Numbered from the stretch's first letter, positions 1-6,639 are shown. The stretch is 9,806 bases of DNA from Candidatus Woesearchaeota archaeon (GCA_030679025.1 JAUXTV010000197.1:1-9806), one strand, 5' to 3'. The notes: generated by a model from the sequence alone, not told the origin. A program made the numbers and translations.

Positions 1-2
1 TT

Positions 3-206
3 GAATTTGCAAAAAAAATAGCACGATTTTTTGAACTCTCAGATGAGAATATTCGACCTATTTTTGACGAGAATCCTCTACGTCCAAAAGATGTCTCGCT
101 CGACGTTCAAAAAACCGAAATAAAACTAAAACTATCATTCGATGACATTCAACAAATTCTTCAATGTTTGAAATCAGAAGGGGTGTACAGTGAGAGTTTA
201 TTTTAA
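3..206 (+). CDS. C-terminal end of a probable dTDP-4-dehydrorhamnose reductase-like (RmlD-type) SDR protein, partial
   Basis: An open frame enters from the left edge and stops at TAA 204-206, leaving about 67 C-terminal residues. They contain the stretch NPLRPKDVSLDV, which matches the end of RmlD-type sugar-nucleotide reductases, where an RP-x(3)-SLD segment precedes a final helix. The last part (LSFDDIQQILQCLKSEGV) fits that closing helix. RmlD enzymes reduce dTDP-4-keto-rhamnose with NAD(P)H in the cytoplasm to make dTDP-rhamnose. The Rossmann fold and catalytic YxxxK lie outside the window, so family membership rests on the tail alone, and another extended SDR sugar-nucleotide enzyme is possible. 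The frame overlaps the next gene by 17 nt, so the two are probably co-transcribed and translationally coupled. The glycosyltransferase downstream agrees with a sugar pathway. Confidence 0.55.
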   Translation, partial: EFAKKIARFFELSDENIRPIFDENPLRPKDVSLDVQKTEIKLKLSFDDIQQILQCLKSEGVYSESLF

Positions 207-1020
207 GCAAATACCAATTCCAACTGTTGTTGCTGAAAGCTTAACTGAAGCAAACAGGTTAGCAAATATTAACCTCAAAACAAAAGTGGCATATCAAGAG
301 CAGTCTCTTGTCGAAAATCCAAATTGGAAATTGTGTACTGTGAATTCTGCAGGACCGCATGTTGATTTTGATCGATGTGAACTTGCACTTTTCAATGAAC
401 TGACAGATATCTATCAATTCAGTTATCTTCTACGAGTTGGAATTGATTTTTGTGCAGTACAAGAAGGCTGCCTTCCACTTCACGCAGGGGCAGTCATTAC
501 TTCAGAAAAAGCAATGTTTATTTTAGGGGGTACAAAACATGGAAAAAGCACAGTAATACATAGTCTTTCTCAAGTTCAAGATATCCAAGAAGCAGGAGAT
601 GATCATGTAATTTGTAGAAACGGAGCAATCTTTGGAAATCAAGCAAGACGAATCAGAACACAAGACGGTTTAAGAGAAACAGTATTTGAAGCTGCTAAAC
701 CACTTTGTCACTTTGGAGAGTACTCAATAACTATTGTGGATTTAGGAGCAAGTAATAATTATTCTAAATTTGATAAAGATCAGTTAATAACTGATCGCAC
801 AATTCATAAAGTTGCAACCAAATATTTAACTGAGCCACTTAAGATTAAAGATCATAGTATGCAGATAAGCGATCTATTTGGTGAAGATTTTGTTGACAAA
901 TACCTTTCTAATTTTGCAGCATTTGTTAATGGTGCACAAACAGTTAGAATTGCTTCAGGAACGCTAGAATTTATCGTTCAATCTATTATCGAAGGTGAAC
1001 CATGTTTGACTATACAATAG
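190..1020 (+). CDS. HPr kinase/phosphorylase-fold (HprK-related) P-loop kinase
   Basis: This 276-residue protein begins at GTG 190, preceded by a purine-rich GAAGGGGTG site. It has the hallmarks of the HprK/PEPCK-like P-loop fold. LPLHAGAV (residues 96-102) carries the conserved histidine before the P-loop. GGTKHGKST (113-121) is the Walker A motif, and AGDDHV (135-140) carries the paired aspartates that act in phosphotransfer in HprK. True HprK regulates bacterial sugar uptake by phosphorylating HPr. Shorter relatives outside that system phosphorylate small molecules or peptides. The N-terminal ~90 residues do not resemble a known domain to me. The gene sits between an RmlD-like gene and a glycosyltransferase and overlaps both, so a role in glycan or glycolipid assembly is the likely context, with a sugar or another small molecule as substrate (inference). 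No PTS component is visible in the window. Confidence 0.72.
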   Translation: MRVYFKQIPIPTVVAESLTEANRLANINLKTKVAYQEQSLVENPNWKLCTVNSAGPHVDFDRCELALFNELTDIYQFSYLLRVGIDFCAVQEGCLPLHAGAVITSEKAMFILGGTKHGKSTVIHSLSQVQDIQEAGDDHVICRNGAIFGNQARRIRTQDGLRETVFEAAKPLCHFGEYSITIVDLGASNNYSKFDKDQLITDRTIHKVATKYLTEPLKIKDHSMQISDLFGEDFVDKYLSNFAAFVNGAQTVRIASGTLEFIVQSIIEGEPCLTIQ

Positions 1021-1895
1021 GAATACCTGCTAGAAATGAATCAAAAACAATTTATCAAATGTTGGACTCATTAAATGCAGATCTCTCAATTCAACCAGTC
1101 AGAGGAACAATTGAAACTGTGATCTGTGTCAATGGTACATCAGATAACACTCTTAAAAAAATTCTTATAGCTCAACAGGACTTTCCGAAGATCAATATTC
1201 GAGTCGTTGAATCAGAACCGGGGCTTCTTCTTGCACAACGTAAAATAATCCATGAATCAAATTCAAAGGCGAATTTTGTCTTGTTTTATAACGCAGATAT
1301 TCGGATTAATCTTGGGACAACTTGTCGTATAATAAAATATTTAAATGAACATCCTGAAGCTCATGCAGTGAGTGGAGATCAAACCCCGTTAAAAATACCA
1401 GGGGTTAAATATGCGATTTTAAACATTGAGGCTCTGCATCCAGAACTATTTAGACAACCTCGTAAATATTTGATCGGGAGATGTTTTGGTATTAGAAAAA
1501 CAAGTTACTATGTCCCTGAAAGATTTTTAAGCGATGACATGTTTTTATCAAATAATCTTGTTTTATTACATGGACCTTCAGCAGTTCAGATGGTCCAAAA
1601 TGCATCTGTTGTTTACATTGGTCCTCAAACATTCAAAGATTATTTTCGAAAAATTAAGAGATATTCAGATGAACTTGAGAAACTTTACAAAAGTCATCCT
1701 AAATTTATAGCCCTTAAAGCATATTTTAATCGTCAACCAGATTCAGATCTTGTCAACCATCTATCCATATATGAAAAAAATTTACTGTTTGTACATGATA
1801 TTATAAAATATGTATTTAAAAAAGTCGCACGCATTTCACTTACCCCAACATGGGTCCCTCTTATGACAACAAAAGACAGGAAACTTTATGAGTGA
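1002..1895 (+). CDS. Family 2 (GT-A fold) glycosyltransferase
   Basis: A 297-residue GT2-type transferase, which moves a sugar from a nucleotide-sugar donor to an acceptor at the cytoplasmic face. The usual motifs appear in order: PARNE (9-13) at the first strand, VNGTSDNT (43-50) for nucleotide binding, and YNADI (96-100), where NAD replaces the metal-binding DxD. LSDDMFLS (176-183) supplies an acidic pair where GT2 enzymes keep the catalytic base. The C-terminal ~100 residues are basic and aromatic, with no convincing transmembrane helix, so the enzyme is soluble or peripheral. It begins at ATG 1002 with GAAGGTGA at 991-998 as SD, 19 nt inside the preceding gene. It overlaps the next gene by 8 nt. 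Donor and acceptor cannot be told from the sequence; the RmlD-like gene upstream makes a deoxysugar plausible. Confidence 0.85.
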   Translation: MFDYTIGIPARNESKTIYQMLDSLNADLSIQPVRGTIETVICVNGTSDNTLKKILIAQQDFPKINIRVVESEPGLLLAQRKIIHESNSKANFVLFYNADIRINLGTTCRIIKYLNEHPEAHAVSGDQTPLKIPGVKYAILNIEALHPELFRQPRKYLIGRCFGIRKTSYYVPERFLSDDMFLSNNLVLLHGPSAVQMVQNASVVYIGPQTFKDYFRKIKRYSDELEKLYKSHPKFIALKAYFNRQPDSDLVNHLSIYEKNLLFVHDIIKYVFKKVARISLTPTWVPLMTTKDRKLYE

Positions 1896-2610
1896 CTGGT
1901 CAAAAAATCTTCAAAGTTTCATTCAACAATACTCTCTTCATTTTAAGTCAGCAGTACTTGTTGGTTCACTAGTTTATGGTGCTACTTTCAAAGAAACATC
2001 CGACATAGATCTTATCATTTTATTACGCAATGAAGATGAATGGGATAAAGCATGTAACTTTTTCTTACATCATGCAAATAATAGTGCATTTATACAACAA
2101 ACAAAGGAGCTATATAGAACACAGAAAGGTGATTATTTTTGTCTCAAATTTAAGCATGCAGAAATCATGTATTCAATTGATTTCATTCCCATTTCATTTT
2201 TTGACAAAGCAATTCAAGACTTTAAAAATAAAACATCAGTTATATATCACAAAATTACCAATCAGCCACAAACAAACAATTACGAATTTGGATCTGCTGA
2301 ACATCGTATTACGATACCTAAAGAGAATTATACTTATTCACACTGCACAACAGTATCATCTCCTCTATTTATTATCAAAGATACTGTTTGTTACTTAGGA
2401 ATTCTTCTTGATAAACTTTTAACAGGTTATTCTTCTATTTGGGGTCCAGAAGAGGTTTTTCAAAAATTCATTAGTATAGGGATTCAAAAAATGTTTTCTG
2501 AAAATAAATTTTCTGATCCAGCTTCTATAATGAGATCAGTAAATAGATATTCCCAACTCCAAAAAGAATATATTCTGCAACAAACTATTAAAATTAGGAG
2601 TCTATTTTAA
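1888..2610 (+). CDS. Pol-beta superfamily nucleotidyltransferase (NTP_transf_2 type)
   Basis: A 240-residue protein with the minimal nucleotidyltransferase signature: GSLVYG (26-31), then SDIDLII (38-44) with the metal-binding pair D39 and D41. The third carboxylate is probably D98 in YSIDFIP. Members transfer an NMP from NTP to proteins, nucleic acids or small molecules. It is longer than the toxin/antitoxin MNT proteins (about 100-150 residues), and no HEPN partner is seen beside it. The C-terminal half (about 110-240) is probably a helical, substrate-specific region I do not recognise. It begins at ATG 1888 with AGGA at 1878-1881, overlapping the glycosyltransferase by 8 nt, so it belongs to the same operon. 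A role in adding a nucleotidyl or phospho-linked headgroup to the operon's product is inference. Confidence 0.75.
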   Translation: MSDWSKNLQSFIQQYSLHFKSAVLVGSLVYGATFKETSDIDLIILLRNEDEWDKACNFFLHHANNSAFIQQTKELYRTQKGDYFCLKFKHAEIMYSIDFIPISFFDKAIQDFKNKTSVIYHKITNQPQTNNYEFGSAEHRITIPKENYTYSHCTTVSSPLFIIKDTVCYLGILLDKLLTGYSSIWGPEEVFQKFISIGIQKMFSENKFSDPASIMRSVNRYSQLQKEYILQQTIKIRSLF

Positions 2611-2707
2611 TGTCAATCTTTGAACATTTTATTTTTCAGATTGCTTTGAATCCGAAGAAGAGCAATATGGTATTCTATTAGACATACTCAAAACTATTCT
2701 TCAATAG
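2610..2707 (+). pseudogene. Short frameshifted reading frame after the nucleotidyltransferase
   Basis: The sequence AATG fuses the stop of the previous gene with ATG 2610, and AGGAG (2596-2600) lies 9 nt upstream, so translation start looks genuine. In the starting frame it reads MSIFEHFIF and then runs to a TAG at 2679. In the -1 frame, entered at the T5 run 2632-2636, the sequence continues with a protein-like acidic, helical stretch (SDCFESEEEQYGILLDILK) and stops at TAG 2705. The joined product would be 32 residues. This could be a small gene broken by a one-base indel, a homopolymer sequencing error, slippage at the T run, or chance. It matches no family I know. The gene beyond it is convergent and ends at 2728. 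Confidence 0.35.
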
Positions 2708-2727
2708 AGACTATTTGTAGAAACCAA

Positions 2728-3648
2728 TTAGACACTACCAACAAAAGTATAAATCTTAACTTCAATGCTTTTAATACAAGTCAAAACACTAGTCAAAATA
2801 CTTAAAACATGAATTTCTGTTTGATTTAAAGATGATTGTAACAATATCGTAAAGATTTTTTTTGAAACGATGTCTCTGAAGTTTCGTAATTCAACTGTTT
2901 TTTTAGCACTTGGGTATTGATAATTTTTAAACACATCTCCAAGAAAAGAGATACACAATGCTGTCCCTTGAATTGTTTCTTTTGAAAATCTCTTCTTGCT
3001 TCCACCTATTAATTCCCCAATTTCAACAAAAAGATCGCCAATATTCTTAAGTTGAGAGGATACATAATAAATCTGAAAAGTATGTGTGCGGCTATCTAAG
3101 TCGGTTCTGATTAAAACTCTCTGACAAAAATTGCACAACTTATGTACTGTATTTTGCAAATCCCTTATTTCCCCTGCATGTTCAAATTCTCCATTTTTCA
3201 TGTCGTCCTGGATTGTGGCGCCAATATTCACAACAACTACAAAAAGTCTCTTGAATATATTCAGAACTTCTGAATTTCTAGGAATTGCAACATCCCGAAC
3301 AACCATTCTCTTTAAAGTAGATTCCATCAATTCAAATCCTAATAATCGATCTGTTGCGCTCTTAATTTGTGTTTGGTTTAAGTTGTGCTCGGAAGTTATT
3401 TCTACTTCATCATATCCCTCACAATATAACGCAGTAAGATATCTTCTTAAAAAAGGTTCATTTTCAGCTAAATGTATAACTCCTTTTTTCGTAGTTACTT
3501 CTTGATTGTCTAGACTAAGAATAATGTTTCTTCCCTGTTCACGAATTTCTAATTCATCCCCTTTTTTGAGTTCATATTTTTGAACAAATTTAGAAGGGAT
3601 TGAAACAGTCAGAGTTGATTTTCCAACAAGATTTATTCTTCGTTTCAT
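2728..3648 (-). CDS. AbrB-type DNA-binding / PhoU-like domain regulator
   Basis: A 306-residue protein. Residues 1-50 form a SpoVT/AbrB swapped-hairpin DNA-binding domain (INLVGKSTLTVSIP, then ELKKGDELEI). The remainder, from about residue 95, is helical and fits a PhoU-like bundle with charged, mostly acidic segments. This architecture is common in archaea, often annotated as a phosphate uptake regulator, but no phosphate transporter or PhoR-like kinase is present here, so the signal it senses is unknown. It may act as a transcription factor. A TATA box centred 27.5 nt upstream of the ATG implies a leaderless mRNA from its own promoter. It is convergent to the glycan operon and has the same strand as, but is separate from, the methyltransferase gene (161-nt gap). 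The AbrB fold is also found in antitoxins, but no toxin gene adjoins it. Confidence 0.8.
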   Translation of the reverse strand: MKRRINLVGKSTLTVSIPSKFVQKYELKKGDELEIREQGRNIILSLDNQEVTTKKGVIHLAENEPFLRRYLTALYCEGYDEVEITSEHNLNQTQIKSATDRLLGFELMESTLKRMVVRDVAIPRNSEVLNIFKRLFVVVVNIGATIQDDMKNGEFEHAGEIRDLQNTVHKLCNFCQRVLIRTDLDSRTHTFQIYYVSSQLKNIGDLFVEIGELIGGSKKRFSKETIQGTALCISFLGDVFKNYQYPSAKKTVELRNFRDIVSKKIFTILLQSSLNQTEIHVLSILTSVLTCIKSIEVKIYTFVGSV

Positions 3649-3670
3649 CGATAAATAGAATTAATCATAG

Positions 3671-3682
3671 ATATTTAAATTT
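3671..3682 (-). promoter_or_regulatory. Archaeal TATA box of the AbrB/PhoU-like gene (leaderless)
   Basis: On the - strand the sequence reads AAATTTAAATAT, with the core TTTAAATA at 3679-3672. The core centre is 27.5 nt from the A of ATG 3648, and the A-rich stretch before it can serve as BRE. No SD precedes the ATG. The spacing puts the transcription start at or next to the start codon. Confidence 0.6.
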
Positions 3683-3809
3683 TTGCTAATGTAAACTCAG
3701 TAGGAAATATGGGTAATCCTTGTTGTCGTTAGACAGTTATATGGATTAGGATCTACGGAAAAGCCTATTACAAATTAAACAACTCCCCTTCTTATTCTAA
3801 ATATGTTTG

Positions 3810-4562
3810 TCATTTTCGTGCTAATATCAAATGATATGTACTTAATTTGTTTATGAATGGAACAAAATCAAAAGGTATTTTTTGTAATAATCTACTAACT
3901 TTAGGGCTTATCAAATAAAAACTGTCTGATATTGTTCTTATTTTTATTGGACTAAATACACCTAAATAATTAAATTTCTCAATTTTGAAGCCTGATTTTT
4001 CAAGCATACTAATAAATTCTCTCTTTCTATATGGACAAAAAATGTCTTCTCCTATATCTTTTTTTGGAGTTATCTTTAAATATTTAAATATTTCTTTAAA
4101 AATTCTCCTTAAACTCGATACATTATCTGAATCAATTATTAAAATCCCCCCTTTCTTAAGAACTCTGTAAAACTCATTTAAAGCATTCTCAGGTCTGGGA
4201 TAATGGACTAGTGCCTCTAAACAGACAACTACATCAAAACTATTTGATTTAAAAGATAAATTTTCTGCATCTTCGATCTTGAACTTAACGTTATTAATGT
4301 CTCGTTTAGCAATTGCTAACATTTCCTTCGAAATATCAGTTGCGATGTAGTGTCTGAAAATTCTCGAGAGTTGTTTAGTGACTCTGCCCTTTCCACAAGA
4401 TACTTCTAAGCAATTATAATTCTTTAGATTTTTAATCCAGTTTTTTATTATATTGATTTGCTCCTCATAGATATTTACATAATCGTTCTTTGTTGGATTC
4501 CACCAATTAGCTACTGTTCCTTTCTTTCTGAAGTAATTCTTAACATACTTTTCACTTCTCAT
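3810..4562 (-). CDS. Class I SAM-dependent methyltransferase (Methyltransf_11 type)
   Basis: A 250-residue Rossmann-fold methyltransferase from ATG 4562; GTG 4580 would add six residues. The ATG is preferred because GGGG at 4574-4571 lies 8 nt before it, while the GTG has no SD. In 250-residue numbering, motif I is LEVSCGKG (52-59), the acidic residue binding the SAM ribose is in TDIS (75-78), motif III is EDAENLSF (97-104), and FDVVVCLEALVHY (109-121) is motif IV/post-IV. The N-terminus (NWWNP, then NIYEEQ) resembles small-molecule methyltransferases. The C-terminal ~90 residues probably form the acceptor cap. It overlaps the upstream radical SAM gene by 11 nt, so both probably act on the same substrate; what that is cannot be read from the sequence. 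Such pairs occur in glycan, lipid and antibiotic clusters. Confidence 0.82.
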   Translation of the reverse strand: MRSEKYVKNYFRKKGTVANWWNPTKNDYVNIYEEQINIIKNWIKNLKNYNCLEVSCGKGRVTKQLSRIFRHYIATDISKEMLAIAKRDINNVKFKIEDAENLSFKSNSFDVVVCLEALVHYPRPENALNEFYRVLKKGGILIIDSDNVSSLRRIFKEIFKYLKITPKKDIGEDIFCPYRKREFISMLEKSGFKIEKFNYLGVFSPIKIRTISDSFYLISPKVSRLLQKIPFDFVPFINKLSTYHLILARK

Positions 4563-5433
4563 AGGGTTTACCCCATTCACAATTGTTGCAAATAAAGCCT
4601 CTATCAGAACTATCTGAAATTTTATTTCTTATTAACCTATACTCTTGAGAATCCCAAATTTCTTTTATTGAAGATTTTCTTAAATCTCCCAAAATATGTT
4701 GTTTTTTCCAATCCATACAACAAAGAATAACTTCACCTGTATGAAGTATGTGCAACCACTCTTTTTCTCTATCATATTTGCAACCTGAAACTCTTTCTTT
4801 AATCTGATGTCCTGTTTGTATTAGTCCTCCTCTACTTATTTTGGTATAGACCTTTACATCAATGCCATGATTTTGCCAAAACACCCTGTCTTGTTCTGGT
4901 GTTACTGACTCTACAATGATTATTCTATAACCTCCATGAAAACCTCTTCTTCTTGCAGTTTCAACAAATTTCAGTACATTAGTTAGAGTTTTTTGATAGT
5001 TTAGACCCATTATCCGCTCATACTCCTCTGGATTTGTGGTTGTGAAGTTTATTTTTATCTCATCAATTGCTAATTTAGGGTCTGTTATTTCTTGTGCGAT
5101 TCTCTCAGTCAATGCTGATCCATTAGTGCTGATATCAATAAAAGTTTTTGGCATGTCTCTTCTGATTAAACGCAGAAATTCGAGAAGTCTTTTGTCAGCT
5201 AATGGTTCGTTATTTAAATAAGGTGCCACTAGTAAAGGTTGGAATTCTGCTAATTCCTTTAATATCTTAACAACTAATTCATTACTCATATTACCTTTAG
5301 GAAATGCTTGCGAAGTTGCTTCATAAGGACAAAAAGTACATTTTGCATTGCATAATGAAGATGTCTCTATTTGAATTGCTTTAGGCAAGTCTAAATTCCA
5401 TGGTTGAGCCATAACTTCATCTATTGTTCGCAT
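4552..5433 (-). CDS. Radical SAM enzyme with a reduced SPASM/twitch auxiliary-cluster domain
   Basis: A 293-residue radical SAM protein. CNAKCTFC (28-35) gives the CX3CX2C motif for the SAM-binding 4Fe-4S cluster (C28, C32, C35). NNEP (74-77) stands where most families have GGEP. The C-terminal domain carries C218, then G233 followed by C238/C239 (LCCMDW), and CNNC (282-285). With LGDLRKSSIKEIW (248-260) this is SPASM-like, but it has ligands for only one auxiliary cluster, as in twitch-type enzymes such as BtrN. Known relatives oxidise alcohols of sugars or aminocyclitols, or modify peptides. It begins at ATG 5433 with GGAGA at 5445-5441 (7 nt spacing). It overlaps a 54-residue gene upstream and the methyltransferase downstream. 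Neither partner settles whether the substrate is a sugar, lipid or peptide. Confidence 0.83.
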   Translation of the reverse strand: MRTIDEVMAQPWNLDLPKAIQIETSSLCNAKCTFCPYEATSQAFPKGNMSNELVVKILKELAEFQPLLVAPYLNNEPLADKRLLEFLRLIRRDMPKTFIDISTNGSALTERIAQEITDPKLAIDEIKINFTTTNPEEYERIMGLNYQKTLTNVLKFVETARRRGFHGGYRIIIVESVTPEQDRVFWQNHGIDVKVYTKISRGGLIQTGHQIKERVSGCKYDREKEWLHILHTGEVILCCMDWKKQHILGDLRKSSIKEIWDSQEYRLIRNKISDSSDRGFICNNCEWGKPYEK

Positions 5434-5585
5434 ATTAATTTCTCCAGCTCTAAGAAAGCTTTAGATTTATTAACTACTTTTGTCAGCGATTTATGTGTAG
5501 TATCAATTGTTATTACTCGACTTAGTTTACGTAAAACCAACCTTGTTTCTTGTTCTAAACGATTTAATTTGTTAGGATTTGTCAT
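5421..5585 (-). CDS. Small hypothetical protein (54 aa) leading the radical SAM/methyltransferase operon
   Basis: A 54-codon frame from ATG 5585 to TAG 5421, overlapping the radical SAM gene by 13 nt. It is basic and helical (for example NKLNRLEQETRLVLRKLSR near residues 5-23), with one cysteine at residue 52 and no signal peptide or membrane segment. Three things favour a real gene: the overlap typical of this operon, the SD of the radical SAM gene lying inside it, and a TATA-like AATAAAAA centred 27.5 nt before the ATG, which would make it leaderless. I recognise no family. It could be a small partner or carrier, or a precursor peptide for the radical SAM enzyme, but it lacks the glycine-rich or cysteine-rich core usual for RiPPs. 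Confidence 0.5.
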   Translation of the reverse strand: MTNPNKLNRLEQETRLVLRKLSRVITIDTTHKSLTKVVNKSKAFLELEKLICEQ

Positions 5586-5608
5586 AAAGTAGTCATCAAT
5601 AACAGTAC

Positions 5609-5635
5609 TTTTTATTCTTTTTCGCTGCTATTTAA
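5609..5635 (-). promoter_or_regulatory. Candidate TATA elements for the 54-aa/radical SAM/methyltransferase operon
   Basis: Two A/T-rich elements read on the - strand. AATAAAAA (5616-5609) is centred 27.5 nt from ATG 5585, giving a leaderless start. TTAAATAG (5635-5628) would start transcription about 20 nt further upstream. The first has the better spacing, the second the better sequence. Confidence 0.4.
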
Positions 5636-5690
5636 CCTTTTCTTTTGACCTATCATGAGGAAATCTCTCTTATAACCAAAATCACGTAAG

Positions 5691-5700
5691 ATTTATATAT
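5691..5700 (+). promoter_or_regulatory. TATA box of the HD-domain gene (leaderless start at 5722)
   Basis: ATTTATATAT at 5691-5700 is a near-consensus archaeal TATA box. The core TTTATATA (5692-5699) is centred 26.5 nt from the A of ATG 5722, so the mRNA should begin at that codon. ATG 5716 would then lie outside the transcript. No SD is present at either ATG, consistent with leaderless translation. Confidence 0.6.
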
Positions 5701-5721
5701 CTTAACACAAGAGCCATGTTT

Positions 5722-6333
5722 ATGACTGAGAAAATTATTAAATCAATTTATCAAGAAGTCTACAATCTCTTTCCAGAAGATAATGGAAAACTAGAATTAC
5801 GATATGTATGTAGAAATTGGATATTTCCAAACCATTTTGAAATTATGCTTGATATCATTGATAAACTCTGTGTAAAACATCAAGGTGACGTTTTAGTTTG
5901 CAAACTTGCCGCGCTCCTGCACGATACGGGTTTGGTTTATAAAAGAACATGCGGTTCTTCACAAAATCACGAAGAAAGAAGCATTGAGTTTGCAGAATTA
6001 ACACTTAAAAAATATAACATTACACCAAAAATCAGAAAGGAGATTATTGAATGCATCAAATCAACAGAACCGCAACACCAACCACATAATACAAATGGTA
6101 GAATAGTAAGAACTGCAGACGCACTATCTCAATTTATTAGTATTCACTTTATTGCAAAAGCAGCATTCGCACAAGATTTTGATGAGTATATAACATGGCT
6201 CTCAAAAAAAATCAACACAAACTTTGAAAAAATCTGCTTTGAAGATGAAAAAAAGCAAGCAAAACCCATACTAGACTACTACAAAAACGCATTGCAATTA
6301 TACATGTCAAAAAAGAACTCAGTAGAAAAGTAA
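5722..6333 (+). CDS. HD-domain metal-dependent phosphohydrolase
   Basis: A 203-residue protein from ATG 5722; ATG 5716 would add two residues but lies before the predicted transcription start. Counting from 5722, it has the HD-superfamily metal ligands in order: H38 (PNHFEIM), H67-D68 (LAALLHDTG), H83 (NHEERS) and D133 (RTADAL). These proteins bind divalent metals and cleave phosphoester bonds of nucleotides or other phosphorylated metabolites in the cytoplasm. The single-domain layout resembles predicted archaeal and bacterial HD hydrolases of unknown substrate. The C-terminal ~60 residues are helical and lysine-rich. It is transcribed divergently from the radical SAM/methyltransferase operon and lies upstream of the RiPP-like cassette, which has its own promoter, so a functional link to either is unproven. 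Confidence 0.82.
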   Translation: MTEKIIKSIYQEVYNLFPEDNGKLELRYVCRNWIFPNHFEIMLDIIDKLCVKHQGDVLVCKLAALLHDTGLVYKRTCGSSQNHEERSIEFAELTLKKYNITPKIRKEIIECIKSTEPQHQPHNTNGRIVRTADALSQFISIHFIAKAAFAQDFDEYITWLSKKINTNFEKICFEDEKKQAKPILDYYKNALQLYMSKKNSVEK

Positions 6334-6337
6334 TATC

Positions 6338-6454
6338 ATGAGTGTGTGGGCTTATTTTGGACGAGTGTATCTACTAGAAGGCGACAGTTTTGCACAAAAT
6401 ATAGTGTTAATTCTTGAAAAAGAAGGTATATTCTGGTGTTCTATAACACATTAG
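6338..6454 (+). CDS. Doubtful 38-codon reading frame after the HD gene
   Basis: ATG 6338 lies 4 nt after the HD gene's stop, and the frame runs to TAG 6452-6454. The product is compact and plausible in composition (for example WAYFGRVYLLEGD near the N-terminus), but there is no SD and I recognise no family. Reinitiation after the HD stop could translate it. It may be a small gene, the start of a decayed one, or chance. Confidence 0.25.
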   Translation: MSVWAYFGRVYLLEGDSFAQNIVLILEKEGIFWCSITH

Positions 6455-6511
6455 TAGAATAGTTATAATGTCGATGGTACTATAGAGTATGTTAAAAAGT
6501 TGATTTAACAA

Positions 6512-6525
6512 AAAGTAATTACTTT
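6512..6525. promoter_or_regulatory. 14-nt perfect palindrome, possible operator of the RiPP-like cassette
   Basis: AAAGTAATTACTTT is its own reverse complement over all 14 positions. It ends 29 nt before the TATA box at 6555, a position where archaeal activators or repressors bind. AT-rich DNA produces short palindromes by chance, and I saw no second copy of this length in the window, so regulator binding is inference. Confidence 0.35.
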
Positions 6526-6552
6526 CTTACTTTAATATTTATAATTGCATAA

Positions 6553-6563
6553 AACATATATAC
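6553..6563 (+). promoter_or_regulatory. TATA box of the RiPP-like cassette
   Basis: CATATATA (6555-6562) preceded by AAAA, a BRE-like A run, is the best TATA element before the 71-residue gene. Transcription would start near 6585, leaving a leader of about 55 nt that carries the SD at 6625-6634. An alternative AT-rich element lies near 6531-6545. Confidence 0.45.
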
Positions 6564-6639
6564 TCTTAGACGCTCCAAAATTTAAGATGGAATCACCAGT
6601 TATAGAATCCTGTTTCACAAAAGTGGAGGGTGATGATTC

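Larger units (their letters stand above)
6334..6639 (+). other. 306-nt interval between the HD gene and the RiPP-like cassette
   Basis: The first third holds the doubtful 38-codon frame. About 6455-6510 is AT-rich with no recognisable feature. The last third holds the palindrome at 6512-6525, a TATA box at 6555-6562 and a strong SD at 6625-6634. No tRNA, other RNA gene or convincing hairpin terminator was seen. Confidence 0.5.

Noticed and set aside
190..1020. Genuine HPr kinase/phosphorylase
   Set aside because: The protein has no recognisable HprK N-terminal domain, no HPr or PTS gene is present, and the context is glycosyl transfer; only the fold is supported.
1888..2707. MNT-HEPN toxin-antitoxin pair
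   Set aside because: The nucleotidyltransferase is 240 residues, larger than MNT antitoxins, is overlapped by a glycan operon, and the frame behind it is too short and lacks the HEPN RX4-6H motif.
3131..3505. 124-codon + strand frame opposite the AbrB/PhoU-like gene
   Set aside because: It is the antisense shadow of a recognisable protein, with Ser/Thr-rich sequence lacking any motif.
2728..3648. AbrB-type antitoxin
   Set aside because: The protein is 306 residues with a PhoU-like domain and no adjacent toxin gene, so a regulator is a better reading.
3649..3809. tRNA or small RNA in the gap, including the inverted repeat TAATCC (3714-3719) / GGATTA (3743-3748)
   Set aside because: No cloverleaf or TPsiC-like arm can be built, and a 6-bp stem with a 23-nt loop is weak for AT-rich DNA.
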